This document shows, piece after piece, positions 1 to 7,763 of a stretch of 35,634 bases of DNA. Each line of letters starts with the position of its first letter. Position 1 is the stretch's first letter. This DNA is from Actinomycetes bacterium. Its GTDB lineage: Bacteria; Actinomycetota; Humimicrobiia; Humimicrobiales; Humimicrobiaceae. The stretch lies in contig JAIOXO010000017.1 of the NCBI GenBank assembly GCA_022396035.1, positions 1 to 35,634 on the forward strand. The letters are read 5' to 3'. A model generated the notes under the pieces. It searched no databases and was not told the DNA's origin. It saw only the letters and a program-made list of their open reading frames with translations. Both the position numbers and the translations under genes were made by a program.

Positions 1-324
1 ATTTATAATCTTCTCTCCGGCAGTACTTAAAAAATTAAAATAAGGGGTCCCTTTCTGGGACTGAATAGAATCAATAAACATAATAAGGGTTAAAACCTCG
101 GGCAAATCCAGCGAAATCTTGGGCATAAAAAAGTCACTGGCCAGTGAATAACCCTCCCGGTCCGAATAAATGGGGATGCCGGCAAACCTCAGGCAATTAA
201 TGTCCCTGTAAACCTGCCGGGTAGAAATCTCTAACTCCTGGCCAATGGCCCGGGCCTTTATTTTACTGTAACGGCAGATTATAAGGATGATCCTTAACAG
301 CCGCCAGACATTAGAAACTTTCAT
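1..324 (-). CDS. WYL-type helix-turn-helix transcriptional regulator, N-terminal part (cut by window edge)
   Basis: The reverse strand reads from an ATG at 324 into the left edge without a stop, giving 108 codons. It begins MKVSNVWRLL and continues with an HTH_11-like winged helix: KIKARAIGQELEISTRQVYR, then a wing with FAGIPIYSDREGYSLA. This arrangement, with SxRTVxRDI-like spacing and a 'G(I/V)PI..xRGYxL' wing, is typical of the DeoR/HTH_11 regulators that carry a C-terminal WYL ligand-binding domain. The WYL domain itself would lie outside the window, so its presence is inferred. The gene is oriented like the helicase and nuclease genes to its right and lies downstream of them. WYL regulators are known controllers of several phage-defence loci, but a housekeeping role is equally possible. 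Confidence 0.75.
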   Translation of the reverse strand, partial: MKVSNVWRLLRIILIICRYSKIKARAIGQELEISTRQVYRDINCLRFAGIPIYSDREGYSLASDFFMPKISLDLPEVLTLIMFIDSIQSQKGTPYFNFLSTAGEKIIN

Positions 325-356
325 ACTAAAAACTAAAAAAGAACTATATTAAAATT

Positions 357-372
357 TTAATATTAATATTAA
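357..372. promoter_or_regulatory. 16-bp AT-only palindrome upstream of the WYL-type regulator
   Basis: TTAATATTAATATTAA is a perfect palindrome 33 bases upstream of the regulator's ATG, in an AT-rich gap. It could be an autoregulatory operator, but AT-only palindromes arise by chance in such gaps. Confidence 0.25.
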
Positions 373-434
373 CATATAAACTTTAAATATAAAATTTAAT
401 CTGAAAAGACTGTATAATCAAAACCAGTGCCTAT

Positions 435-2180
435 TCAGTCTAAATTTAATAATCCTTTTACCTCTTCATTTACCAGCATAATAAGGCCTGCCTTAGCCCG
501 GGACATTCCTATATATAGTAGGCTCTTATAGTAATCCAGATGGGCCCTATTCTCATTCATATCATCAAGATCTACAATAATAATATAAGAGTTATCCATG
601 CCCTTGAATTTATGAATAGTACTGTAAGTATAGGTATTTCTATCAAAGAATCGCTCAAAATCCTGGGATAGGTTAATAATATCATGCTTTTTAGTAATAC
701 CTTTTACCGTGGACTTTTCCAGTACATGCGGGGATAGAATGGTAATATCTCTGGGTCTGACCTTGTGAAGGCTTAAGCTATGTATCTCTTCTAAAAGCAA
801 CCCCAATGTATCCTTTCTATCCTTATAAAACTTATAGGTAACCGGAATGCCCGATGCCTCATCCTTTAATATATTATGGTTCTCAAACCCCACCACCCTG
901 CTTATCTCCCGGGCTATTTCTATGGTATTCCTGCAATTTATGGTTAGACTATAAGGGGTAAATAAACACCTGGACTGCAGCTGTTTAAAAATTTCCAGGC
1001 TGTCAGTATCTTCATTAAATATATTCTGCCTTTCAAAATCACAGAATATATCCCATCTGCCCTCTTCTATCCCTCCTTTAAGCAGCATATCTATTAAATC
1101 CAGGTATTCCTCACTTAAAATATCCTGGCCTTCATCTATAATTATCTTGTCAAATTTTTCAAACTTATCCCCATCTAAAGCTTCCAGAGCATAAAGGGGA
1201 AGATCTTTTTTGTAATACTCATTATTTTTCTTAACCCCCGGGGGCATACAATCCCTGGCTATCTCTTCTGAATAATCCAGAAATGCCATAGCTTTTACCC
1301 CTTTATCAAAGCCCTGTAATCTTAGCTGGGTGCCCAGCCACCCTGCTAACAGTTTATTAAAACAGGTAATAAGGGTCTTATTACCGGCAGCAGCACTTCT
1401 CTTGGCAGATTCAAGGGCCAGCATGGTCTTGCCGGTACCAGCCGCCCCTTTAAACAAGCAGCGTGGATTTCCCTGCTCCAGTCCATCCAGGCAACGGTAT
1501 TGTTCATCGGTAAACCTGGCTATAATATGCTCTATCTCTTCTACTCTGGAGCAAATTATCTTGATCTTTTCAAAATCCCCCTTAAGCATATTTTTCAAAG
1601 TTTCAACACTTTTTCTGGAAGGAAAAGAATGCACGGGGTCAAACCATTTATGCTTCTTGTAAATATCAGCGCTACGTTTAGACAGCAAAGATATATAGTC
1701 TTTAAGGGGCATGTCCATCTGTCTTCTGTCATAAATTCTCCAGGCATCGGTTTCAGCATCCTCAATATCATATTCATTGCCGGTAAAGATAAAACCGTAA
1801 GATACAAAAAGTTTGTAGTATTTACTGTTAGGACCCAGCCTCTTCTTTATGAGGCCCTTTAAATTATACATTCCCTCTGCAGCCTGCTGCAGGGGGCTTA
1901 TGGTTTTTTCATAATACCGGCCCTGGCTATCGGAGATAATCCAGACACCATCTTTTCTACAGATGCTTCCCCCTTTTACTTCCAGACAGAATATGCCCAG
2001 ACCGGGTGCCATTACCAGAAAATCTATTTCAGAACCGAAACTCTGGTCAGACTCGGGTATGTTTAATGAATGTAGTACGATCCAGTCTGCAGGTGTTTGT
2101 TCTTTGAATAAATCAAATACTAAATTTTCGCCTATATTTCGATTTGAACTATCTACATAGGGCGGTATCATCTTAGCCAT
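435..2180 (-). CDS. NERD nuclease-related domain fused to a UvrD-like helicase
   Basis: A 581-residue two-part protein. Residues about 15-130 form a NERD domain of the PD-(D/E)XK nuclease fold: E51-I-D53 and then CLEVKGG, whose E67 and K69 are the expected catalytic residues. Residues about 222-581 form a superfamily 1 helicase/ATPase: Q-motif FTDEQ (Q227), Walker A FKGAAGTGKT (243-252), Walker B IIIDEGQD (347-353), a late STIHKFKGMD motif, and the arginine-finger motif YIGMSRAKAG near the C-terminus. Such NERD-UvrD fusions are thought to unwind and cut DNA; many sit in defence or repair loci, but few have been tested. The protein is probably cytoplasmic. The gene lies 79 bases downstream of the DUF2779 nuclease on the same strand, so the two may be co-transcribed. 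Ribosome binding is weak (TTAGGCT). The region looks AT-richer than the core genes, which may point to transfer. Confidence 0.85.
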   Translation of the reverse strand: MAKMIPPYVDSSNRNIGENLVFDLFKEQTPADWIVLHSLNIPESDQSFGSEIDFLVMAPGLGIFCLEVKGGSICRKDGVWIISDSQGRYYEKTISPLQQAAEGMYNLKGLIKKRLGPNSKYYKLFVSYGFIFTGNEYDIEDAETDAWRIYDRRQMDMPLKDYISLLSKRSADIYKKHKWFDPVHSFPSRKSVETLKNMLKGDFEKIKIICSRVEEIEHIIARFTDEQYRCLDGLEQGNPRCLFKGAAGTGKTMLALESAKRSAAAGNKTLITCFNKLLAGWLGTQLRLQGFDKGVKAMAFLDYSEEIARDCMPPGVKKNNEYYKKDLPLYALEALDGDKFEKFDKIIIDEGQDILSEEYLDLIDMLLKGGIEEGRWDIFCDFERQNIFNEDTDSLEIFKQLQSRCLFTPYSLTINCRNTIEIAREISRVVGFENHNILKDEASGIPVTYKFYKDRKDTLGLLLEEIHSLSLHKVRPRDITILSPHVLEKSTVKGITKKHDIINLSQDFERFFDRNTYTYSTIHKFKGMDNSYIIIVDLDDMNENRAHLDYYKSLLYIGMSRAKAGLIMLVNEEVKGLLNLD

Positions 2181-2259
2181 TATAGCCTAATGTTTGGTGA
2201 TTATTATTTTAATATTATACTATAAAATTTAATATTAATCTTAAAAGATAATCAGCATT

Positions 2260-3810
2260 CTAATGGCAGGAGTCCTCCGCCAATTTATAAAGCTTCCTTA
2301 ATATAAAAATCATGCCTTCGGTATCCAGACCGCAGTAATCAATTAAATCCTTCCTTATTTTTTCTAACTGGATTTTATTAACTTCCTTTCCATCTTTAAA
2401 AAAACTGGTATTTAAAAACTTTAAGCTGGCCTCTTCACCATTTTTAATTTCCATATCACCATAGCTTATCCCGGTCAGCGCTGGCAGTACTCTTTTTAAA
2501 GAAGCGCTTCCCTTTTGCTTGCAGTTATAATAATAGAATTTGCCAAAAGGCTCATACAGGTCAGTTATCCTCCCTATAGCATCTTCTATCCACCAGGCAT
2601 GCTGGGGAAAGGCTTCGGCAAGTGCATTAAGGATTCCGATCTCAAAAGACTTGTAATATACCAATATGGAACCAGCAACAGGGATACCATCATGGCCATA
2701 CCCTAAAGCTTTTTTTAAATTATCCAGAAGCTCTGGCCTGGGATCATTTTGATCATCCTCTGCCAGAAAATAAAGGTTTTCAGGGAGGCCCTTAAGGTGT
2801 TTTAATATATGGCAGGAAAATTGAAAGGGGACATTCTGATAGGGCCCGGTACCATCAAATAAGGGGATGGCGGTTGAAAATGTTTCAAAATCAAGAAAAT
2901 ACAGGGGATACTCAAGCTGATCTAAAAAAAGCTTCAGAGCTTTACTATCCATAAATATACGGTTTTCTTTTATGGTTTTAATTTGAATTTGTTGTATGGG
3001 ATTAAACACGGAAGTATCCTCTATATCTAAAATTCTAGTAATACCGTTCTGGTATAAATCAAAAGCAAGATTCTTGCCCCGATAAAGCTCAAAAACATTG
3101 AATTCTGGCAGATTATTCCAGCATAAATCCTTTAGGGGACACTCATAAGGGTTATAACAATCTTTGCTCAGGGGCAAATGGGGACAGGTGCTGTCATTTA
3201 CCGTTTTTAGCATCAGGTTTACATTAGTTTCTACATCCTGTGCTAAGGCCTCTGCCTCTTCGGTTACATCTTCCAACAGAAAAAATTTTTTAGGATCTAT
3301 GGGTCCATCTTTTACAAAGTCCCGGTTCAGGTGCATTAGATAACATTTATCTATTTTTAAGCCCGCTCCCTGGTAGCAGTATTTTTGAAATGCTATATCA
3401 TGCTTGTTAATATCTTTTACCGAGGATGCACTTTTTACCTCAATGATATTCCAGGCATCGATACCGGAAGGCTGTAGAATATCTGCCCGTGCAAAAGTAT
3501 TTTTATAGGTAAAGGATGCTTCAAAAAGAGGGCGCCTACTATCATCGGAATCTGAATCAGGTCCATCAGTAAGCCGGGCCAGCTCTCTGGATCTGGTAAG
3601 CTCCGCTTCTACATCAGAGCCGTCACCTACCTCTATCCCTTGCGGAAATAAGGCCTTGGCCAGATTGCCCGCATCATGGCCCTGCTGGAAACGAAATCGG
3701 GTAGCTTCATCAAAAGGAGGAATTTTTTCGGGGTCATTTATAAGATACCAGAGGTATTTTAAGCATTGGATGCCTGCAATATATTTTGATTTTGACAGTA
3801 TGTTAACCAT
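2260..3810 (-). CDS. DUF2779 protein: Cas4/RecB-like Fe-S nuclease domain plus DnaQ-like exonuclease domain
   Basis: A 516-residue protein of the DUF2779 family. The N-terminal half looks like a Cas4/RecB-type nuclease. C16 (IQCLKYLWY) and a cluster at C218, C224 and C230 could bind a 4Fe-4S cluster. D110 (ARAD), E124 and K126 (IIEVKSA) followed by AFQKYCY match the PD-(D/E)XK and QxxxY motifs. The second half begins with YFLDFETFSTAIPLFDG; D307 and E309 resemble motif I of DnaQ/RNase-T-type 3'-5' exonucleases, and YCGLDTEGM near the C-terminus fits motif III. The protein could therefore hold two nuclease centres. The substrate is unknown; DNA repair or defence is an inference from the fold and from the helicase-nuclease next door. 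The start has an AGGGT-type ribosome site four to five bases upstream. Confidence 0.82.
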   Translation of the reverse strand: MVNILSKSKYIAGIQCLKYLWYLINDPEKIPPFDEATRFRFQQGHDAGNLAKALFPQGIEVGDGSDVEAELTRSRELARLTDGPDSDSDDSRRPLFEASFTYKNTFARADILQPSGIDAWNIIEVKSASSVKDINKHDIAFQKYCYQGAGLKIDKCYLMHLNRDFVKDGPIDPKKFFLLEDVTEEAEALAQDVETNVNLMLKTVNDSTCPHLPLSKDCYNPYECPLKDLCWNNLPEFNVFELYRGKNLAFDLYQNGITRILDIEDTSVFNPIQQIQIKTIKENRIFMDSKALKLFLDQLEYPLYFLDFETFSTAIPLFDGTGPYQNVPFQFSCHILKHLKGLPENLYFLAEDDQNDPRPELLDNLKKALGYGHDGIPVAGSILVYYKSFEIGILNALAEAFPQHAWWIEDAIGRITDLYEPFGKFYYYNCKQKGSASLKRVLPALTGISYGDMEIKNGEEASLKFLNTSFFKDGKEVNKIQLEKIRKDLIDYCGLDTEGMIFILRKLYKLAEDSCH

Positions 3811-3878
3811 CTTACCCTAGATAAGTATAAATTAAACTTTTGTTATATCCGCGTTTAAACCGCATTGTTTTAAACTCC

Positions 3879-4574
3879 TTAATATCCAACAGCTTGGGCA
3901 CCATACTCAGCTTGCTGCCTTGTAAATCCTTCAAATTCGAGTTGAGCAATTAATTCAGTTCGTGAAAATGACGAATAATCTAAGTAATCTTCAGCCTTTA
4001 ATGCTGCTTGCTCATTCCAGTCGGCTCCGCATCTATCTACTCCATACACTGCTTCTTCATGTGTATATCCCTCAAACTTTAATTGCTCCACTAACCCACT
4101 ATAAGAAAAAGGCGCGTAGGCTAGGTAATTTAATGCACTTTTTGCTGCATTCTTTTCACCTAATGTTGCGCTATCTGTTTCTCCCGGGCTATCTACATTT
4201 TCTTCTTCAGCAGGTTCTTCTGCAACCTCTTCTTCTGGCTCCGCTTCCACTGTATCAGTTGAATTCAGATCTTCTTCAACAGCCAAAAGGTTAGACTTAG
4301 CTACACTGAGTTCCCGTTTTAATTCTTCTATGAGCTCATCCTTTTCCTCAAGTTGTTCCTGTTGCTCTTCAATTACGGCGATTTGTTCTTCTATAAGATC
4401 CTCATATTGACTGGTTTCAGTAGTATTTGGATTTTCTTCTCCTTCTTCCGGCTCTTTCGCCGTTTCTTCTGCCACCTCTTCTTTAGGTTCTACTGTTTCT
4501 AAACTTCCGCTGCAGCCAATAAAAGCAAAGCAGAAAAAAACCACAAAGAGCATAAAGATTGCCTTTTTAATCAT
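3879..4574 (-). CDS. Lipoprotein with coiled coil and two C-terminal Ltp repeats
   Basis: A 231-residue protein. The N-terminus is a lipoprotein signal (MIKKAIFMLFVVFFCFAFIGC) with lipid-attachment cysteine C21. An acidic Glu/Pro-rich stretch follows, then a coiled coil (about 56-105), another acidic linker, and two related segments at about 144-183 and 190-230. These have the pattern ALxYLxYxxFSxxxLxxQLxFEG(Y/F)TxxxAxYG, which is the Ltp family (host cell surface-exposed lipoprotein). The known member from phage TP-J34 blocks DNA entry of other phages (superinfection exclusion), but many Ltp proteins are chromosomal and uncharacterised. The protein should be anchored on the outer face of the membrane, with the coiled coil holding the repeats away from it. 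A good ribosome site (GGAGAGG) precedes the ATG. The gene sits just upstream of two nuclease genes. Confidence 0.85.
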   Translation of the reverse strand: MIKKAIFMLFVVFFCFAFIGCSGSLETVEPKEEVAEETAKEPEEGEENPNTTETSQYEDLIEEQIAVIEEQQEQLEEKDELIEELKRELSVAKSNLLAVEEDLNSTDTVEAEPEEEVAEEPAEEENVDSPGETDSATLGEKNAAKSALNYLAYAPFSYSGLVEQLKFEGYTHEEAVYGVDRCGADWNEQAALKAEDYLDYSSFSRTELIAQLEFEGFTRQQAEYGAQAVGY

Positions 4575-4629
4575 AATAATACCTCTCCGTATAATTTTAT
4601 ATAGTTTTAAAAAATTTTACTTTTATATT

Positions 4630-5037
4630 CTATTTTAGATCCAAGTTATCACCACAATAAGATTCAATATTAAAGGAAAACATATCCACCGGTCTGCCCT
4701 TATTCAGCAAAGTGACACAGTAGCTACCCTGGGGCAGATAACCCTGCTTTAAAACTATCCCTCCACTGTAAATATTTTTCCTTTTTGCTGAAAGATCATT
4801 ACTTCTATAAATTTCCTTTCCTCCCAGCATCCACAATAATTCTATTTCAGAATCTTCGTTTAAATTATTAATACAGACATCCACCATCAGTATATTGATA
4901 TTACCTTTAATAACCCCTTCCTGCATGCGGTAGATATTAAACTGGTAATCAAAGCCCTGGACAGCGTCCAGATAAATCTCTTTACAAGACTGCTTTCTAC
5001 ACCTGTCCCTACTGCTATTTATAGCCCCCACAGACAA
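4630..5037 (-). CDS. Uncharacterised small beta-rich protein (TTG start)
   Basis: A 135-residue protein that I do not recognise. The second half, with LPQGSYCVTLLNKGRPVDMFSF, has the alternating pattern and 'G-x-Y' strand of an immunoglobulin-like or similar beta-sandwich domain that often ends extracellular proteins. No signal peptide is visible at this start. The start is set by AAGGGG placed before TTG at 5037-5035. An ATG four bases upstream (5041) is out of frame and reaches a stop after eight codons. The N-terminus holds two nearby cysteines (RCRKQSC). The gene lies 55 bases upstream of the Ltp lipoprotein on the same strand, so a common surface-related role is possible but not shown. 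Confidence 0.6.
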   Translation of the reverse strand: MSVGAINSSRDRCRKQSCKEIYLDAVQGFDYQFNIYRMQEGVIKGNINILMVDVCINNLNEDSEIELLWMLGGKEIYRSNDLSAKRKNIYSGGIVLKQGYLPQGSYCVTLLNKGRPVDMFSFNIESYCGDNLDLK

Positions 5038-5135
5038 TCATCCCCTTCTTAAATTCTATTGGCAAACTATAATTTTACACCAGGTCCTTACCAACAGTTT
5101 GTCAGTATAGAAAATAATTATTTAAAGCACCCTAT

Positions 5136-5164
5136 TTGCCCCTTTCACCTGAGGCTAATATAAT
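5136..5164 (+). promoter_or_regulatory. Promoter of the acyltransferase gene, predicting a leaderless mRNA
   Basis: A -35 box TTGCCC (5136-5141, 4/6) lies 17 bases before a perfect -10 TATAAT (5159-5164). The predicted transcription start (about 5171-5174) coincides with the ATG at 5174. No Shine-Dalgarno sequence stands at the proper distance; the nearest GAGG is 20 bases upstream of the ATG and would not be transcribed. Confidence 0.55.
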
Positions 5165-5173
5165 AGCCATATC

Positions 5174-6307
5174 ATGAATGATATATATAAAAAATCCAGG
5201 ATTGCCTACCTGGATAACCTTAAAGTCCTGCTTACTGCCCTGGTTATAATAGACCACGCGGCAATAACCTATGGCCCGGTAGGCTTCTGGTACTTTCGCC
5301 AGCAAACAGCCACCTCCTATCCCCTGGCATTTATTATCAGCCTGCTGCAAACCTTTATGATAGGACTGTTCTTCCTAATAGCCGCCTACTTTATAATCCC
5401 CTCCTATAACCGTAAAACCCCTGTAGATTACTTCTACAGCCGCCTGAAAAAACTGGGTATACCGGTTATCTTATACATGATCCTGATAAGTCCCCTGCTG
5501 GCCTATATAAGCCAGATAAGGGAAGGCCAAAAAAATTTCTTAACCTTTTATGTTCGTACCGTAATCCACAAACAGTATATAACCCCGGGACCCCTGTGGT
5601 TTCTGCAGGCCTTGCTGGTATTTACCATAACCTATCTGGTAATAAAAGCGGTAGGTGACCGATACCTGTCTTCCCGCTACCAGACCGGAAGGTTAAACTT
5701 TCCCTCCAACCTGAATATCCTCCTGTTTATCCTGGGCCTGGCGGCCCTTTCCTTTTTAACCAGGATCTGGTTTCCCATAGGCACCGCTACCGGTAACCTG
5801 CAGCTGAGCTTTGTGTTCATATACCTGGCCCTGTTTGTCCTGGGTATCATCTCTTACCGTAACCACTGGTTGAAAAATCTAAACCGCCGTCAGGCCCTGC
5901 TCTGGCTGATACTGGCTGCAGTATTTATACCACTATGGCCTGTCATTATGGCCGGCGCCAATGCCTTCAGCGGCAATGCCGCCTTAATTTATGGGGGATT
6001 TAACTGGCAGTCTGCAGCTTACAGCCTGTGGGAGTCAGTAGTAGGTATGGGTCTTACCATGGGACTATTGTACCTGTTTAGGGAAAAGATTAACCTTAAG
6101 ACCAAGTTTACATCAGCCTTATCTGCCAGCGCTTATGCAGCCATAATAGTGCATCCGGTAATTGTGGTACTTCTCTCTTTTAGTCTGATAGATGTCAACT
6201 TGGGTCCTATATTAAAATTCTTGCTGGTATCAGCAGCAGCCGTACCTTTATGCTTTACAGCCGGTTTCCTGCTTAAAAAGATACCGGCTGTAAAGCACAT
6301 ATTATAA
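5174..6307 (+). CDS. Membrane acyltransferase (acyltransferase 3 family)
   Basis: A 377-residue polytopic membrane protein. RIAYLDNLKVLLTALVIIDHAAITYG matches, over its length, the N-terminal signature of the acyltransferase-3 (OafA/WecH-like) family, with H34-type catalytic histidine in the DHAA motif. About ten hydrophobic segments follow, including the PGPLWFLQALLVF motif that is conserved in the family. Members move acetyl or other acyl groups onto exported sugars, peptidoglycan or lipids; the acceptor here cannot be read from the sequence. The gene stands alone between divergent and downstream same-strand neighbours, with a 154-base gap to the next gene. Its last codons contain a long perfect inverted repeat (6251-6297). 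Translation probably starts without a leader. Confidence 0.82.
   Translation: MNDIYKKSRIAYLDNLKVLLTALVIIDHAAITYGPVGFWYFRQQTATSYPLAFIISLLQTFMIGLFFLIAAYFIIPSYNRKTPVDYFYSRLKKLGIPVILYMILISPLLAYISQIREGQKNFLTFYVRTVIHKQYITPGPLWFLQALLVFTITYLVIKAVGDRYLSSRYQTGRLNFPSNLNILLFILGLAALSFLTRIWFPIGTATGNLQLSFVFIYLALFVLGIISYRNHWLKNLNRRQALLWLILAAVFIPLWPVIMAGANAFSGNAALIYGGFNWQSAAYSLWESVVGMGLTMGLLYLFREKINLKTKFTSALSASAYAAIIVHPVIVVLLSFSLIDVNLGPILKFLLVSAAAVPLCFTAGFLLKKIPAVKHIL
6251..6297. repeat. 15-bp perfect inverted repeat inside the 3' end of the acyltransferase gene
   Basis: TGCTTTACAGCCGGT (6251-6265) and its exact reverse complement (6283-6297) flank a 17-base loop. The hairpin ends 8 bases before the last base of the stop codon. 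There is no T-run after it, so it is not a standard intrinsic terminator; it could protect the mRNA 3' end or cause pausing. Confidence 0.8.
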
Positions 6308-6461
6308 GTCCAGGCCCACATTCAAACTTAAATCAAAACAATATCATAGCACAACAGCCTGACAACTGCCGGTCATAGATAAAAAATTTTATTTTTTATT
6401 AAAACATTTATAGATTTAGTAGTACAATTATTAAAGGTTATAAATTTTAAAGGATGAGATA

Positions 6462-7400
6462 ATGCTTCAAAATAAAAAGAGGTTTCTACTCATACTAATT
6501 ACCGCCATATTCCTGATATCAGCCACCATACCCTCCACCCTGCTTGCAGATCAGGGCACCGACGTACAGAACTTTGTTATAAGGTTATATGAAACCTGCC
6601 TGGGCAGAAGCCCCGATCCAGGCGGTCTGCAAAACTGGACCACCCACCTTGTTTCGGGAGATATAAGCGGCGGACAGGCTGCCTACGGGTTTATCTTCAG
6701 CGATGAACTGATAGGCCGGAACCTGAACAACGAACAGTTTTTAATTATTATGTATAAAGCCTTTTTTGGGCGTGAACCCGATCCATCAGGTTTTTCCAAC
6801 TGGCTCCAGGTTATGGCCCGGGGAGAATCCCGCCAGCAGGTGTTTGCCCATTTTGTAAATTCAGAGGAATTTGCCAATATCTGCACCAGCTACGGCATAG
6901 AGCCAGGTTCAGTAAAAGTAAGGGAAACCACCAGAGAAGGAACAGGGGACAGGGATGACCTTATTAAAGGTAGCGATCAGTTCTACTCGCTTATAACCAG
7001 AGCCCTTAACCTTTTGGCTACCTATGACCCCGAAGTATATCAGCAATACCGGCTGGCAGAAAGAATAATAGAAACGCCGCAACAGAATGCCCTGGCCTCA
7101 ACCGATGGGAAAAATGTCTATATTGATCTCTCCAAAAGGGTATTTTATGATATTGAATTTGAAAAAGAAATTGCCTGTACCCTGTCCCATGAATTCAACC
7201 ATATAGCCAACTGGGATTACTACCGTGATAGCCGAGATTACTATGGCATGGAAATAATGGCCTTTACCCAGGAGTACTATACCGCATCCCGGCTGGGCAT
7301 GCCCGCCCACTTTCTAAACTATATTGCCTGGATTATAGATAACATCTATTACCTCTACCATGCCTATACCCCTGATTATGCCCAGAATATACTAAATTGA
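6462..7400 (+). CDS. Secreted DUF4214 protein with a C-terminal HExxH zincin-like domain
   Basis: A 312-residue exported protein. Residues 1-29 form a signal peptide ending near TLLA-DQ. Residues about 34-140 are a DUF4214 domain with its two repeats, recognised by YETCLGRSPDPGGLQNW and YKAFFGREPDPSGFSNW. The C-terminal part contains HEFNH (243-247), the zinc-binding HExxH signature, followed by E264 and E271 in MEIMAFTQEYY, either of which could be the third ligand of a gluzincin. This suggests a surface or secreted metallopeptidase, though the HExxH region matches no named family I know. The start has AAAGGAT eight bases upstream. The gene ends five bases from the convergent small gene at 7406. 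Confidence 0.75.
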   Translation: MLQNKKRFLLILITAIFLISATIPSTLLADQGTDVQNFVIRLYETCLGRSPDPGGLQNWTTHLVSGDISGGQAAYGFIFSDELIGRNLNNEQFLIIMYKAFFGREPDPSGFSNWLQVMARGESRQQVFAHFVNSEEFANICTSYGIEPGSVKVRETTREGTGDRDDLIKGSDQFYSLITRALNLLATYDPEVYQQYRLAERIIETPQQNALASTDGKNVYIDLSKRVFYDIEFEKEIACTLSHEFNHIANWDYYRDSRDYYGMEIMAFTQEYYTASRLGMPAHFLNYIAWIIDNIYYLYHAYTPDYAQNILN

Positions 7401-7405
7401 TTCCC

Positions 7406-7600
7406 CTATTTTTTACCACTAAATCTCTGGACCCAGGTCTGCAGCAGATGATGGTCAATATGGGTATTCTTTTCCATATAAAGTATCCCCTCTTCACTGG
7501 ATATCAGCTTTAGAAGGTCATCTATGGATTTAATACCCATAAACGCCAGCTCTTCTATGTACTGGGGCTCCAGATCTTTAAAATCATTAACTCTGGCCAT
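7406..7600 (-). CDS. Small helical protein, helix-hairpin-helix-like
   Basis: A 64-residue cytosolic protein. LEPQYIEELAFMGIKSIDDLL resembles, over 20 residues, the first helix-turn-helix unit of DUF4332/helix-hairpin-helix proteins (proline-x-x-x-x-L-x-x-x-G-I-x-S-x-x-D-L-L), and the C-terminal part (LLQTWVQRF) could be a second helix. Related units bind DNA or mediate contacts in larger proteins; the role of a stand-alone copy is not known. The ribosome site is very strong (GAGGGGGGGG); the run of eight G (C on the plus strand at 7605-7612) is prone to slippage. A possible -10 TATAAT lies at 7646-7641. No partner gene is evident. Confidence 0.6.
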   Translation of the reverse strand: MARVNDFKDLEPQYIEELAFMGIKSIDDLLKLISSEEGILYMEKNTHIDHHLLQTWVQRFSGKK

Positions 7601-7763
7601 ATTACCCCCCCCTCTTGTAACTTTATTTACATTTTAGATGATTATAGCACCAAGCCATATGTAACAAAAGTTATTTTTTATTACTCCCCTGCAATTTTTT
7701 AGCCATTTTAATTTCTTCCCTTTGCTACTATAATTTTCTTATAAACAACTAAAAAAGGCGCTT

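Noticed and set aside
5018-5041. ATG at 5041 as the start of the 4630-5037 gene
   Set aside because: It is out of frame and reaches a stop after eight codons; the same ribosome site fits the TTG at 5037.
6379-6399. AT-only hairpin (ATAAAAAAT/ATTTTTTAT) as a terminator of the acyltransferase gene
   Set aside because: A nine-pair stem of A-T only would be unstable, and such sequences are frequent in these AT-rich gaps.
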